A stretch of 64,000 bases of DNA. Origin: Dactylorhiza incarnata (taxonomy: Eukaryota > Streptophyta > Magnoliopsida > Asparagales > Orchidaceae). The notes beneath the pieces were generated by a model, which worked only from the letters and a program-made list of their open reading frames with translations, did not search any database and had not been told where the DNA came from. Shown here in pieces: positions 29,452-41,696 of this stretch (position 1 is its first letter; each line of letters begins with the position of its first letter). The stretch spans positions 3,100,001-3,164,000 of the forward strand of contig JAWHQI010000075.1 in the NCBI GenBank assembly GCA_033032865.1. Direction: 5' to 3'. The position numbers and the translations under genes are program-made.

Positions 29452-31267
29452 TGTAACACCCTCCCTGTTATATAGCATATAACAGTAGGTCCGGCCGGGA
29501 CCCCACGCTATATGAAATGAACGGAAGAGAGCGGTACGAAAATTAGCATTAAACAGTTAAAGACATAACTATCTCAGCACCAGAGTCGCATAACGGAAGC
29601 ATATATATTTTCAATTAAAACTAGTGTACAACATGTCCACATCTCTACTAGGAATGAAATACATAAACAATTATTTACATTGTTTGATTACATCATAAAG
29701 GTGGCTTCCAGACATCGGCATGCAGGCCGGCCACACATGAACAAAAAGGTAAACAAAATCTATGGCCTTCAAGGGCCAGCACAGCACAGCAGCAGGGGCT
29801 TCAGCCCGCTATCTCCCGCTAGTCTCACCGGGACCTGTATAAGCAAATCCACCAAGTGGTGGGAAAACAAGTAACCGGTCAGCTTTAGCTGACCAAGATT
29901 TATAACGACCCCACCCCACACTCGGGGCGGCGGTGCTCCTTCCCTGCAAGTAAATGTCAGCAGCATATAAATCTATATCCGCAAACAACACCAACGGGGG
30001 ACATACCGCGCCACCCGCTTCGTGCTCTCAAGGCACACTTTGGCATACTCCCTGAGTTACGCCCTTAAGCTAAGTCTTATTTCAACTTAGACAAGCAAAT
30101 TGAGCTAGCCTGTACACACGAAGTTACGGCACTCTTCCATAGCCCGGTGCAACGAGGGGCGACCTCTTCACCACCACTATAGTGGGTTCGGTTCAGCTAG
30201 ACCCGCGCTCAATCATCGTAGTGTACATGATACTGGTAAGCTTCACCCAATACCCATCTCTTAAAGCTGGGTTTTGCAAGTTCCACAGCTTTTTCTGCTA
30301 CGTATCCAGTCTACAGGAATTTAGGTAGCACGAAAACACACAGTCTGTATGCTGGGCGCTAGCGCCGGTGCTAACGCTAGCGCCTGGCGCTAGCAACAGA
30401 ACCCAGTTCTGCCCGACACTAGTAACAGAACCCAGTTCTGCTACCTCTGGGAAAAATGCCTCCAGAAATCGACATAAGTAGCTCACCTGGAGCTACCGCC
30501 GGCGCTAACGCTAGCGCCCGGTGCTAGTAACAAAACACAAGTCTGCTACCAAATTCAGGTATTGCCTGGGAAACACCTCCAGGACCCTTTTTCTGTACAA
30601 AACTGTACACATGACCCGAATCACCGCACGTACACGGAATCGTTTACTGCACTTTAAACATCACCAATCTGGCTCGATCTGTCCAGATGGGTTTCACACA
30701 GCATGCCTATGCCTGTACTACCGTTCCGGACTCTATATGCAATTTATGGGGGAATATCTTCATCCCACCGGAAGATCCAATCCACTAATTAGTAGAAGTC
30801 TCCTGAAATACATGCAAACTAAAGGACATACATGTCCAAGGATTAGGAAAGAGAATCGTTACCCTCGTAGGCCGTTTCGGTGCCATAGAACTGAGCTTGA
30901 TCCGGAGGAAACTCGCTGAACCAGCACCCTCTCCACGGAATCGCTGATGGCGCAAGCACACAAAACCGCCTTCGTGACTTTGCCCTTGGCTCAACGAAAG
31001 CCTCACCCTCACGCTCGGCTCTCAGCTCTCAGATCTCAGAAAGGCAGAGAATTCTCCAAGAAATGAGAAGAAACATCGGATTTCTTGGTATATATGAATT
31101 TCCCGCTACCGCCGACGCTGGTGGCTAGCGCTGGCGCTAGCCCTGAGTCGGTACCGCTTAGAGACACTATCACCGGCGCTAGCGCTAGCGCCTAGCGCTA
31201 GCTCCCTGACTTCAACTTATTTTCATTTTTGGTATTTTTGAATGCACATGAAATTTGGGGTCTTACA
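29452..31267 (-). repeat. Tekay-2 5' LTR (1816 bp)
   Basis: TGTAACACCC...GGGTCTTACA on the plus strand. It is nearly collinear with the mate LTR and carries the same GCTAGCGCC dyads (30357-30395, 30497-30530, 31110-31202). The TATA candidate on the minus strand is TATATAT at 31089-31095, and the dyads at 31110-31202 lie upstream of it. Confidence 0.95.
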
Positions 31268-31902
31268 CTACAAAAGGAAACTTGCCATTCGTAAGGAGAT
31301 TTGGCCAAAAGACTCAGTTAAAAGTGGACTTTTTCATGTGATTTCCCCATATGGGCACACCATTGCTTCCACTTCTTAGTTTATCCTCAAACTAAACTCG
31401 CGCGGGGTGGCCCAGGGTTTGTGGACTTCTTTTCTTTTGATCGAGGTTTCCTCAAACACCAGTTTCTAAGACCCTTTTTTGCTACAAAACCGGGTCTTAT
31501 GCCCAGAACCGCCACTTTGCGGTAACACCATCACTAGGGAAGGTCGCCACTACAAAATGCCGATCCTGCCGGCCATATGGATCACACAAGAAGAAAAGTA
31601 TAAATGAATAAGTAGAAGTTCAAGTCCACAAATCACATGCTATATATAATAAATAACCACAAGATATAACTGAAATAACAAAGGTTATAATAATAAAGGG
31701 CTCATGCCCTGCACATCATATCCTCACTACAATGTCACTCGCGGAAGAAAACTGATAATCACTCACTGATCCTAAAACAGGTGCTCCTGTAATAGATTGT
31801 CACGCCACCATCTGCACCGGCCTCTGGTGCTACTACGTCTCCTCGATCCCCTAAAATGATATGGTCCACCGACCGTTAGTCAAAAAGACTAAGCCTTATG
31901 TT

Positions 31903-31926
31903 CCCCCCCCCCCCCCCCCCCCCCCC
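31903..31926 (+). repeat. Poly-C run, 24 bases
   Basis: Within R1 copy 1. The related region near 58540 in R1 copy 2 has no such run. Confidence 0.95.
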
Positions 31927-33835
31927 TCACCCAATGGTTCCTAGGCACCAGGTAGGAGGATGAAGCGGAGGACAGCAAGGGGTATAAAACAAAGCAGATG
32001 ATAGCGGATCTGTCTACAGGAAATGTCTACAACTACACATGTATATATAGATAATTGAAGCAGTAATATCAAGCATGGTAAAGAGCAAGTAAAGAGTTTA
32101 TACAGTAGAAAAAGTAACCATTGATTTATAGGAATCCTCATACAAACCTAAAGACCAAGGGGTCGTTTCGTAAGGCCTATCGTATAAAAAGTCCCATAAC
32201 CATTTTATACGATAGGGGTAGGGGTTGAAATGCAATGTTTATGCCATGACATGCAAGGTTTTGCAGTTTATTCTATGTTCACACAAGTGCAACTCACACA
32301 CTTCGACTCTATGCTTACAGACCTTTAGTTCCCTCTTTTTGGAGCTAGCAAGACTCCCAGGATACTCCCGTAGTGGCAAACAAAAGCGGTGGGTTGGGCC
32401 TCGCCCACCTCTAGGTTGGTATTCACACTACCTAACCAAGACCTATCGTACGCCTCAACGCAAAAATGTGGAGCATCTGCGTACTCTTACTAGCTGGACC
32501 ACCAGACTTTCATGGCTAAGTGCAAATTCCACACTTGTCGCGTCAACGTATTGACGTCGGTGTGAAAGACCGTCCAATACGGAAGAACCACCACCTTTCT
32601 GCACATGCAAACATGATTACCATCTATCTCCGAGCCATAAGCTCCTCGGACTAACCCGTCCATCATAATAACCTTCTGAGCCACTGGTTTACCGGACTAA
32701 CCTGTCCTTACCAACAACCACCGAGCCTACCACTCATAAGACCAAACTAACTAACCTCCCGTAACCACGAGGTGGGGGTGTGCATATTATTTTGTTAATC
32801 TTTTACAACATCTTACTCCTACAATTTACGGTTAATCTTGGACTTCCCGAGGACTACCCAGTGAGGGGCTCGCAGCAGTACTAGGAGCTTTGATGGGGTG
32901 ACACCCCAATGCTCCCTTTTTCAAGACACTTAATGTTATTGGTAACTACCCATATGCATAGCCCTCTTACCGTTTCACTTAAATTAACCCTAGGTGGTTT
33001 ATGACTCTCCAGGGGAAAGGAGATTTACCGTGAATCCCGAACACAAGCTTACCCTTAACTCACCAAGCACACTCTCATCACCTAAACCCCTTTTTGGTGA
33101 CCTTCAATCTCTTCAACTAGGCTAGGTATACCAACTACCTTCCATTTCCACCTACTGGTCTTCGATTTAATCAATTTTATAGTTTCAGTATACGCAGACC
33201 AATTAAGTTATATGAGTTATAAGAGAGGAGGTACTCCAAATATTCACCCAAATGACTCAAGAAACTTAGTGGAGGTCTATCATGATGTTATATGACTAAA
33301 TCCAGAGAATGATATTTTCCTTATTTAATTGGCATTTATTATAATTTTCCTCAACACTGACCCAGTATGAAATTGAACATGAAATATAAAATCCTATTAT
33401 GATATGGCCTCCACAAAATTATGGAAAATCTGTAGTGTCAAAATAAAAGCAAATACATAATACCATAGTTTTTAAAGTAAGTTATTGGGCTCCAATTATA
33501 ACATTAAGTAATTATCCAACATTGGAAATTAAAGAAGGAACCACCAAAAAAAGTTGTCCAAAAATTATGGTAAAATTAACAGACCTTTAAATTGATCAGA
33601 AAAGTCTACTGACTAAATTTCAGAATTTATCAGAACTAATTAGTCACACAAACAAATATTCCAAGTAAACTCATACTAGGGAAAATTGTGAAGTAACCTT
33701 CTGATAAATAATTCCAAAAATTATACAAAAATTCACAGAGCTTTCTAATGCCCTACAATGTCCTACCACCGAGTCTCAAAATTTTCCAAAGACTATTTGG
33801 CCCTCATTTATTTATCATAATCCTAAGACAAAATA

Positions 33836-34432
33836 GATGACTTGTGAATGAAGTACTAATTAAATCAATTCAAAAGTTACACAAAAATTATTAGAGGTCA
33901 ATATCATGATTTTATGTAATCTACCAAACTTTCATCAACATCCAGGATAATTTGAGCATGTAAATTTATTTTATAAGAAGGTTCCCTAAAAAGGTTGTAA
34001 CCTAAATCAGAGGGGATAAGTGTTCCTAAAATTCTCATAAAATTTCCTAGAGCATATTTACATCCTATGAACTCATCTACCAAGTTTCATGACCATTAAA
34101 GAAAATATGCCCCTATGTCCTTCACAATGCTTAAAGTGCAACCCTAATGTTTGAACTAGGGTCCTAGGGCATATCCACCCCACATCACCCCAAATTACTC
34201 ATGGGGGTGTCTTATGTGATCTTAAACTAGTGGCCAATGTTTCACATCACTTTGATGAGATTTGACCACCTAATTCCATCATGTGCACTTTTGACCTAGT
34301 TTGACCAAACTTGGGTTAACAAATTTTCCAACCAAATCAGTCCCAATTGGGATGAAATTTTTACCAGGGTCATATAATAACCCTAAGAGGCACCCACAAA
34401 AAATTGGAGGGGATTGGGGGCCCAAACCCACA
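33836..34432. repeat. Direct repeat A inside R1 copy 1
   Basis: About 600 bp starting GACTTGTGAATGAAGTACT, repeated with mismatches and small indels at 35085-35660. The two copies flank the 650-bp block 34433-35084. Confidence 0.85.
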
Positions 34433-35084
34433 GATCGGGGCTTACCTTTTATTTATTGGGCAAATTAGTTACTGACTTGGGTTTCCCATAGATCTAATTT
34501 AGGAAGTGTTGCATCGGGAACGTAGTAATTTTAAAGTTGATCATATCTGATGTTACTCGGGCAAGGATGAGATAGCGTAAAAGTATGTTTTGAATGATGA
34601 CATGTAGTACTTACTACCAGGACAATGGATATACATCATTGATTGAACAACAACTTGACCTTAGTTGAATAATTGGAAATTTAAAGTCAACATGATTAAT
34701 CACTAAGGGATGCCGATGTCCCATTCTAGAAGTTGAGGATGGAAATTAGACCTTACAAGTTGTAGTAATATTTGAGGTTCTTGTGACTTGGGGTATTCGG
34801 AAGTGATTAACCCATGACTTGTTAAAAATCATGCCTTATCCTGGTAGAGAATTTTAACTACGATAACAATCCTCAAACCTCGAAAGCCATGATGATGAAA
34901 TACTAGAGATCTAAAATGATGAACTATTGGATTTAGAATATAAAATTTAAGGTTACTATGGTAAGAACGATCTAATTCTTACCTTGCTTTGGACAACACG
35001 AAAGTTTCCAAGTCTAACAAAGGTTAGGTGATAGGAATTCGGAGAAATAAACATGATGATAATTCCTTGATGAAATTGACTTGT
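34433..35084. repeat. Block B between the direct repeats; inverted copy at 22376-22823
   Basis: About 650 bp without coding potential whose reverse complement recurs, with gaps, at 22376-22823. It is absent from the aligned part of the other R1 copy as far as I can see, so it is probably an insertion or a recombination product. Confidence 0.7.
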
Positions 35085-35660
35085 GAATTAAGTACTAATT
35101 AAATCAATTCAAAAATTACTCAAAAATTACCAGAGGTCTATATCATGATTTAATTTAATCTACCAAACTTTCATCAACATCCAAGGTAATTTGAGCATAT
35201 AAATTTGTTTTATAAGAAGGTTTCCTAAAAAGGTTATAACCTAAATCAGAGGGGATAAGTGTTCCTAAAATTCTCATAAAATTTCCTAGGGCATATTACA
35301 TCCTATGAACTCATCTACCAAGTTTCATGACCATTCATGGGCACATGCCCATATGTCCTTCACAAGGCTTAAAGTGCAACCCTAAGGTTTGAACTAGGGT
35401 CCTAGGGCATATACACCCCAAATTACTCATGGGTGTGTCTTATGTGATCCTAAACCAGTGGCCAAAGTTTCACATCACTTTAATGAGATTTGACCACATA
35501 ATTCTATCATGTGCACTTTTGACCTAGTTTGATCTAGTTTGTACAAACTTGGGTTAAATATTTACCAAACCAAATCAGTCCCAATTGGGATGAAATTTTT
35601 ACCAGGGTCATATAATAACCCTAAGAGGTACCCACCAAAATTTGGAAGGGATTGGAGGCC
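35085..35660. repeat. Direct repeat A' inside R1 copy 1
   Basis: Second copy of repeat A, with the same order of landmarks (CATCAACATCCA, AATCAGAGGGGATAAGTG, CAGTCCCAATTGGGATGAAA). Confidence 0.85.
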
Positions 35661-36879
35661 ATTTGACCCTATAATAAATTAATATATAGATTATTACATT
35701 TTTACAAAAACCTTAGAAAACTATTCTCCAAATATTCCCATCTTTGGATATATTAAGGGTGTAGGTACAAATAGCCTATGTTTTAATTTTCAAGTCAATA
35801 TCATTTCCCAATCAAAAGTAATTCAAGAAATAGTGGTTGTCCTACCCTAGGGACCAGTTCCACCAAAATGGTCCTACAGAAAGCTACCGTTCTCCTTTTG
35901 GTCTGAAACTAATTTTAAAATAAAGTAGACTCCAAGGTCTACAACTTTGGCATTGATCACGTTTTTTGTAGAGGGCCATAAGTATTTTTAATATTTAATT
36001 CTAAGTGTTGCCAGTAAAGGGACACAAAAATACAATACATAAGGATTTATATCATTTGATTCTGCACGAATCCTGAAGCAAATCATGTGGCAGCTGGTCA
36101 TCTTCCTCCTTCAGCAAATGATGGAGATTTCCCCGACCTATAACCTATCTACCTTGGTTTTCCCGGACACCCATGCCCCTCTCCGGTCGGCCAATGCCAC
36201 CACCACCTTCCTTGAGGTGGTGGCAGATGATGGTAGGTCTTGGCCGGCCGGTGGTGGCCAGAACCGGTGGTTTAGGCAAGAAGAAAATCTCCAAAAAATG
36301 GAGATTTCGTCCATTTGGATTGGGGACCAATTGTCCATAATCCTTGCCAAATTTAGATGTAGATCTATCCATAGGAGAAGAGGAGAAGAACCAGACCTGT
36401 GTGGAGGGTTGATTCCTTGCCGATTGGGTGGTCCTCCATGGCTGATCCAAAGCTTTAGGTGCCATGGAACTTCTACACCAAGTTGCTCAATCTCTCCAAG
36501 TAAATGGTGGAAACCACTCCTCTCAGACCTCTAAAGCTTTTAAAAGGCCAATTTGGGGAGAGGAGGAGCCACAACCTTGATTCCACCATTAATGGCCATT
36601 AAGCCTAATTTTGGGCCATGGTGAAAACCTCCCAATTCAGCCCCTATGTGGTCTGGAAAACCCCCTAAACTTCTTATAATAGCCAGAGGAGATGAATCCC
36701 CATAAATTGCTAAATCAATTGGCCTCCCTTGGCCATGAATGCCATTACTCCTCTCTTTCTCTCTCCACCATTTTTGGGGAAAATGGTGTTTTCTCTCTCC
36801 TTGTCAAATTCTCTAAAATTGAATGGTCAATTCAGTAATTCCAAACCCATTAGTTTGTGGACCACCTCAGTTGGGTCTA

Positions 36880-37330
36880 GCCCAAGTGGATTGGGCTTGA
36901 TTAGGTCAAAATAGGTCATTTTGACCTAAATTTAGGGTGGAGTTGACTTTGGTCCATTTGACCATTTGGGTTGATCCCAATGGGTGGTTAGTGACCCATT
37001 TGCCTCTATTAAGGGTTAGGAAGGTCTAAGTAGGGCCAATTTGTCAAGGTGGTGGTCAATTGATCCATAATAGTGCAATTTGACCAAAATAGGGCTAGAG
37101 TTGACTTAGGTCAAATTGGCCAAATTGATGGCCCCATGATGGGGCTTTTGGGTACATTGGGCTCCTAATATACTTATAAGGGTTTGGGCAAAGGTCAATT
37201 TGGCATGGTGGATGCCAATTGACCCTAATTAGGCTACTTTGACCAATTTATGGTTAGTGTTGACTTTGGTCAACTTGGCCTCTTTGGTTGACCCCAATGG
37301 GTCCTAGGTGCTCTAAGGGACCCTCCAAAA
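36880..37330 (-). repeat. TTGAC/GGTCAA-rich tandem region at the U3 end of R1 copy 1
   Basis: Loosely tandem units of about 170-190 bp with many TTGACC, TTGACT and GGTCAA motifs, such as GTTGACTTTGGTC and GTTGACTTAGGTCAAATT. TTGAC(C/T) is the W-box bound by plant WRKY factors. The region lies just inside the LTR-like end at 37540. Confidence 0.6.
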
Positions 37331-37540
37331 GGTTAGGTGTGCCATGGTGGGGTAAAAGGGACAAGTTGAGGCCCTGAAGTCCAACCCTAAGCTTGGTAAC
37401 TGGAAATTGCTATTTGCAGACCAAGGTGCTCTTCCCCTTCAAGCCTAAGGCCAAGTGGTCTCTTCAAGCTTCCTAGGGTTTTGTCATGACCTAGTCATGA
37501 GAAAACACTCTAGGGATATCGTTGTTTGGGGGATGTTACA

Positions 37541-38196
37541 AATACCGCGTTACACACAAGCTCGCCACATCCTATCACCCCCAAACAAGCGACCAAGTAG
37601 AGGTAGTAAATCGCGAGATTAAACGCATTTAGGAAAAAATAGTTTCATTAAATATTAAATATTGGTCCATCAAACTCGATGACGCACTGTGGGAGTATCA
37701 TACGACATAAAAGACCGCTATCGGTTGTATGAAATATTGATTAGTCTGCGATAAAGCGTGTCATTTACCGGTTGAGTTATAGCACCGCGCCTTTTTGGCT
37801 CTAAAATTTTTAAACCTCGATTCGAACTTAGCCTCTGAGAGTAGAAAATTTTACTTAAATGAACTCGATGAATGGCCTGCGAATGATTAGGAGAGTAATA
37901 AATTTTATAAGGAGCGCTCTAAGTTTAACCATGATCGAAAAATAAAATTTCCAAAAACTTTTGCGTCGGGCGATCTTGTCCTTCTTTATTACTCACACCT
38001 AAAGCTTTTTCTCGATAAGTTAAAATCCCGCTGGTCCGGCCCCTTTAAAGTTAAAGAGGTTTGGCCATATGGGACTGTTCTTATCTCCCATCCGGAAAAA
38101 GGCTTATTTAAAGTCAACGGGCACCGTTTAAAACTTTATCTTGCGGGTGATCTAGTGGACAAAACTATCGAATCCTTAACCCTCCCCAACTTATAA
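37541..38196 (+). pseudogene. Athila-like integrase, C-terminal half, multiply mutated
   Basis: Translation from 37543 gives the second half of the core: [27 protein letters not shown] contains the catalytic Glu in [10 protein letters not shown]. It continues through DDALWEYHTT, a CHLPVEL block near 37760 and the C-terminal DNA-binding part (DLVLLYYSHLKLFLDKLKS, SRWSGPFKVKEVWPYGTV), and ends at TAA 38194-38196. In-frame stops occur near 37632, 37712 and 37785 and one small indel near 37735. The left edge is cut by R1 inside the core domain. It is a remnant without function. Confidence 0.82.
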
Positions 38197-39886
38197 TCTC
38201 ACCACACCAGAATAGTCAAGCTACGTGACGGTAAACAAAGCACTCGTGGGAGGAACCCAAAATCTATCTAATATTTCATTATGCTTTGTTGTTTTTACAT
38301 GTTTTTGCAGGGTTTCTTCTGGCCCCGCCGGCTTTAATTCAGGGAAGCCTTTTTGCTCCCTCTTTATTTTTGTACATACTGCACTTTCATTTTTCCCTTC
38401 TTTATACTTAAATTACAACATTGGGGACAATGTTGGATTTTAAGTATGGGGGTGTTATTCTGTTCTTTCACCAAAATCCCAAAAAAAATTCTAAAAAACA
38501 CCACAATCCAAAAAATTCTAAAAAAACACCAAATCAAAATTTTTTCCAATATTTGTAAATAAATAACATAGAAAATACCAAAATTCAAAAAAGAAATTTA
38601 GAAAACCCTAAAAATTGTTATAACTTAATTTTAGAAAGGGAGATTTGGGATTCATCTCATGGCATCACCTAGTACCTTGCGAACCCTTCACCGGGTAGAC
38701 CTCGGGAACTTCAAAACTAATTAAAACATCAAAAAACAAAATTATATCATTTTTTTACTTCATGCAATCTTTTTCTTTTCTTATAAATTAGAAAAATTAA
38801 AATACCCAAAACATATATAAAACTTTAAAAAAAAAGTTAGGACAAAAAAACATAAAAATATCACACCAAAAATATAATAAACCACTACTTTACTTTTATT
38901 CTTAAAGCATTTTGTTTCGAGAATATCTATTTGTGGATTTTCATAATCGCTAGTTTTGATATTCATTCGATAATCTAAGATTGATAGATATAAACGTTCA
39001 GGGTTAATTTTTAAAGAATATCTTGTGTTTCTAATTTAAATAGAGGCTTTGTTTTCAAACACTACTTCTAATTCATCAAAAATAGAGGCATGTGTATTAT
39101 GTAAGCAAAACAACCTTAGACCTCTATTATCTCTACTTTATGTCTTTAGGAATCTAGGAATATTCAAATTACTAAGGTTGCTCTCAAACCTTTTTCTTAT
39201 TATTCTAGACATTCTCTTGAAAACCCCTTGTATGCACCCATTTAGCATGGCATGAAAAATAAAAGAAGAAAAATATGTTATGTTAATGAGAATAAGACTT
39301 CATTTCGTAAATATAGGCACCCAATAAAAATTTAAAAGATCTTATGTCAATGGGAATAAGATTTTGTTCCGTAAACATAAGCATTGTGTTAATAAAAAAA
39401 AAAGAAAAAAAAAGTTTTCCCACGTAAACCACTGTGGACACCAAAGAAAACTAAAAAGGAGGGGTGAGAGGATAAAATCCATCACCCCTGATTCAAGTAC
39501 TCTTCTTTTTGACAAAGCTTTTTACCCCTTTTTCCTTAGCCAATTTATTGAATCTAGTTATAATTCAAAAAATCATTTGAGAGCATAATTAGTAACTTGT
39601 ATTGTTTCCGTCACATTTCTTTAAAACAAAGGTTCTTATAATTTCGATCTAATCTCGTTTACTAATGATTGCAGTTTTGCTTGCTATTTGGTTAATCAAA
39701 AAGTCTTTTGGCTAAGACATTTCTCTCTACTTAAATCATTTGCATAATTTAGGACTTAACTCTTTATACTCCGGTTTTTTATTTTTCAGTCTCTTACGAT
39801 TAAATTAAATGATAGCCAAAAAAATTAGAAATTATATTAATCCCGTATGGATCTCTCTTACTTTTGCTCTGGAATAGCAAAAACTT
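38197..39886 (+). other. Athila-like 3' non-coding region
   Basis: AT-rich, with no ORF of note. The string GGGGACAATGTTGGATTTTA at 38422-38441, followed by AAGTATGGGGGTG, is an internal PPT-like tract typical of Athila-type 3' regions. Long A-rich runs lie at 38480-38600 and 38820-38860. Confidence 0.7.
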
Positions 39887-39901
39887 AAGTATGGGGGTAA
39901 T
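39887..39901 (+). other. Athila-like PPT
   Basis: AAGTATGGGGGTAAT directly before the LTR start TGATAAGTAG at 39902. Confidence 0.8.
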
Positions 39902-41696
39902 TGATAAGTAGTAAAATATGTGTATTTTTAGTATAGTTTCTAGTATAATTTAAGTAATATTGTAAATATTTTATGTAAATTAATGAATAAATTGCTTGTT
40001 TTGTAAATTTCCTTACTAACTTGGCTTTTTTTTTTCTTTTTTTCAGCATTTTAGCATTTTTTGTTAGGTCACGCCCTCAGTCACGCCCGTGACCTTGAGT
40101 CACGCCCGTGAACAGGGGCGTGTAATCTTAAAGTGCCAAATTCCAGCCTTCTCAGCGGTTCTCGCCTCACCAACCCATCGATCGACATCCCGTCCCGTCG
40201 ATAAACATCCCATTCCATCGATCGGATTGATGTTCCATCGATTTTACATGGTCACTTGATCGAGTTCCCCTCCCATCGATCAATATCCCATCCAGTCGAT
40301 CGGCTCCTTGTGCTGTCGATTTTGCAAAGTCACGCCCATGACCAAGGTCGTGACCCATCAATTCCTTCAGAAGTCAGCATACACGCCAGCCGTCAAGCCC
40401 CAGTTGAACCTGACGTCTGCCGCCCAATGTCACGCCCGTGACACCTCAAGCCACGCACGTGTGCAGCCATTTTCCCAGTCAAACTCTTCTAGAAGGTGGC
40501 TGAAGCGACCTCAATCGCACACACAGAAGTCTCACCCTCAGCCATGGGCATGACCGAGAGCATGTAATCTTAAATTTTTCCCTAAAAATAGAGGGGCTCG
40601 GCTAAAGCATTTCCATCCAGATTTTGAGAGTGTTTTAGTTATTTTCTTCAATTGTTTTGAGTGTATGTGAGTTCTTTTATGCATTTAAGTTGTACTTCTT
40701 GTGTAATTTTCACTTTCCTAGTTTATATGTAATGTTTATTTTAAGAATGAAATAGTTTTTTTTCTCATTGGGATCTTCTTTTCATTATGTTAAGAGTGTG
40801 TGAGTGTATAAGTTTAATTTGTGTGCTTTCTTTTAATTCAAAGTAGAGGGTGTGTATGTATGAGAATAGGTTTTTCGCTTTCTTTTATTTCAGTTTTTAA
40901 TTTCAAAGAAGAGTGTGTGAGTGTATGAGTTTAATTTTTACACTTTCTTTCATTTTAAGTAGACTTTGTGTGTGTATGAGATAATATTTTCCTTTTGGTA
41001 ACTTAGCTTTATTTCAAGTCTTATTACCACCCCCATCCTAGATGAGAGGATAAGAACTTTTTAGTGCTTGATTAAGATGGTTGGGATGGATTCTATTTCT
41101 GCATTTTATAAGTCTTTTAATTTTCTTTGTTAAACATGTTTATATCTGCTTAAAATATTAACATGAATTTTCTTATTATTAATGTCATCCCCATTCCGAT
41201 GATTGGATAATTTCCTTTAGGGCACGATGTCAAAGAGTATTGGGATAAATAAATTGTTTTCTAAAAATAAAATATCTCTTTCTAAAATCAATTAGCGCGC
41301 TTATGGTTTACCCGAGAATAACTTTGAGTGGAACCATATAATCGATGTTTGGTTCTCATTTCTGTTTCCATACACTAGTTAGCCGAGAGGCTTGTGCGTA
41401 TGGATTAATCGCTCACGGGTAAAGAGAAGTGTGATATACCATCGAGAGAGGATGAGGTAAGTCTCCCAAATTGGATAGAAATATCCAATAGAGGGGTTCA
41501 TAAAAAAGTGAGTAGTAAAGAGATTCGATTAAAGAACGAGAGTTCGGTCGAATATTCTTAATCTTAGGTGGGCATACCCTCGAGAGAGGTGCGTTCATAC
41601 TTATGGAACCTCCACAGCCAAGCCATTCTAATGTTTTGAAAAATCAGATCTTTCACTTCTAAAAAGCTATTTTCCTCTCAAGGTAATTCGACATCA
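39902..41696 (+). repeat. Athila-like 3' LTR (about 1795 bp)
   Basis: Starts TGATAAGTAG after the PPT. The end at 41696 (TTCGACATCA) is inferred from TGAT...ATCA symmetry and the change of sequence character afterwards. U3 contains the dyads TCACGCCCGTGA and ATCGATCGAC (40070-40460) and a TATA-like CTAAAAATAGA at 40582-40592. No clear TSD was verified. Confidence 0.7.
40070..40460 (+). repeat. TCACGCCCGTGA and CATCGATCG dyad cluster in Athila-like U3
   Basis: At least seven GTCACGCCCGTGAC-like motifs and about ten CCATCGATCG/CCGTCGAT motifs alternate in 390 bp, upstream of the TATA-like element. Confidence 0.8.

Larger units (their letters stand above)
23364..31267 (-). mobile_element. Tekay-2: complete but decayed Tekay/Del-like Ty3 element, 7904 bp
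   Basis: LTRs at 23364-25180 and 29452-31267 are flanked by the TSD CTACA (23359-23363 and 31268-31272). Minus-strand order is 5' LTR, PBS, gag, protease, RT, RNase H, integrase, PPT, 3' LTR. The pol region has several stops and frame changes, and the end of the integrase gene is missing, so this copy is not autonomous. Gag is intact. It is related to Tekay-1 by gag, pol and LTR inner edge. Confidence 0.95.
31273..37540 (-). repeat. R1 copy 1: long non-coding LTR-like repeat
   Basis: About 6.3 kb without a convincing gene. It ends GGGATGTTACA, the end expected of an LTR that begins TGTAACATCCC on the minus strand. Large parts match 58037-63044 in the same orientation: start region with CCGGGTCTTA/CCGGATCTTA, the GAAGCGGAGGACA-CAAGGGGTA block at 31960/58570, the TTTATACGAT block at 32205/58855, and the GTTGACTTTGGTCAA tail. 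It carries a 24-base C run at 31903-31926. It splits the integrase of the Athila-like element at 37540/37541. Its left edge could not be fixed. Confidence 0.6.
37541..41696 (+). mobile_element. Athila-like Ty3 element, 3' part (integrase end, 3' region, 3' LTR)
   Basis: Plus-strand order: integrase C-terminal half (37541-38196), long non-coding 3' region, PPT (39887-39901), LTR (39902-41696). The PPT type AAGTATGGGGGTAAT and the integrase wording ([21 protein letters not shown]) fit the Athila branch. The 5' portion is separated by the R1 insertion and is not recognisable elsewhere in the window. Confidence 0.82.

Noticed and set aside
36085..36534. 149-codon plus-strand frame in R1 copy 1
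   Set aside because: It has no motif, and the matching part of R1 copy 2 (about 61450-61800) does not keep an open frame.
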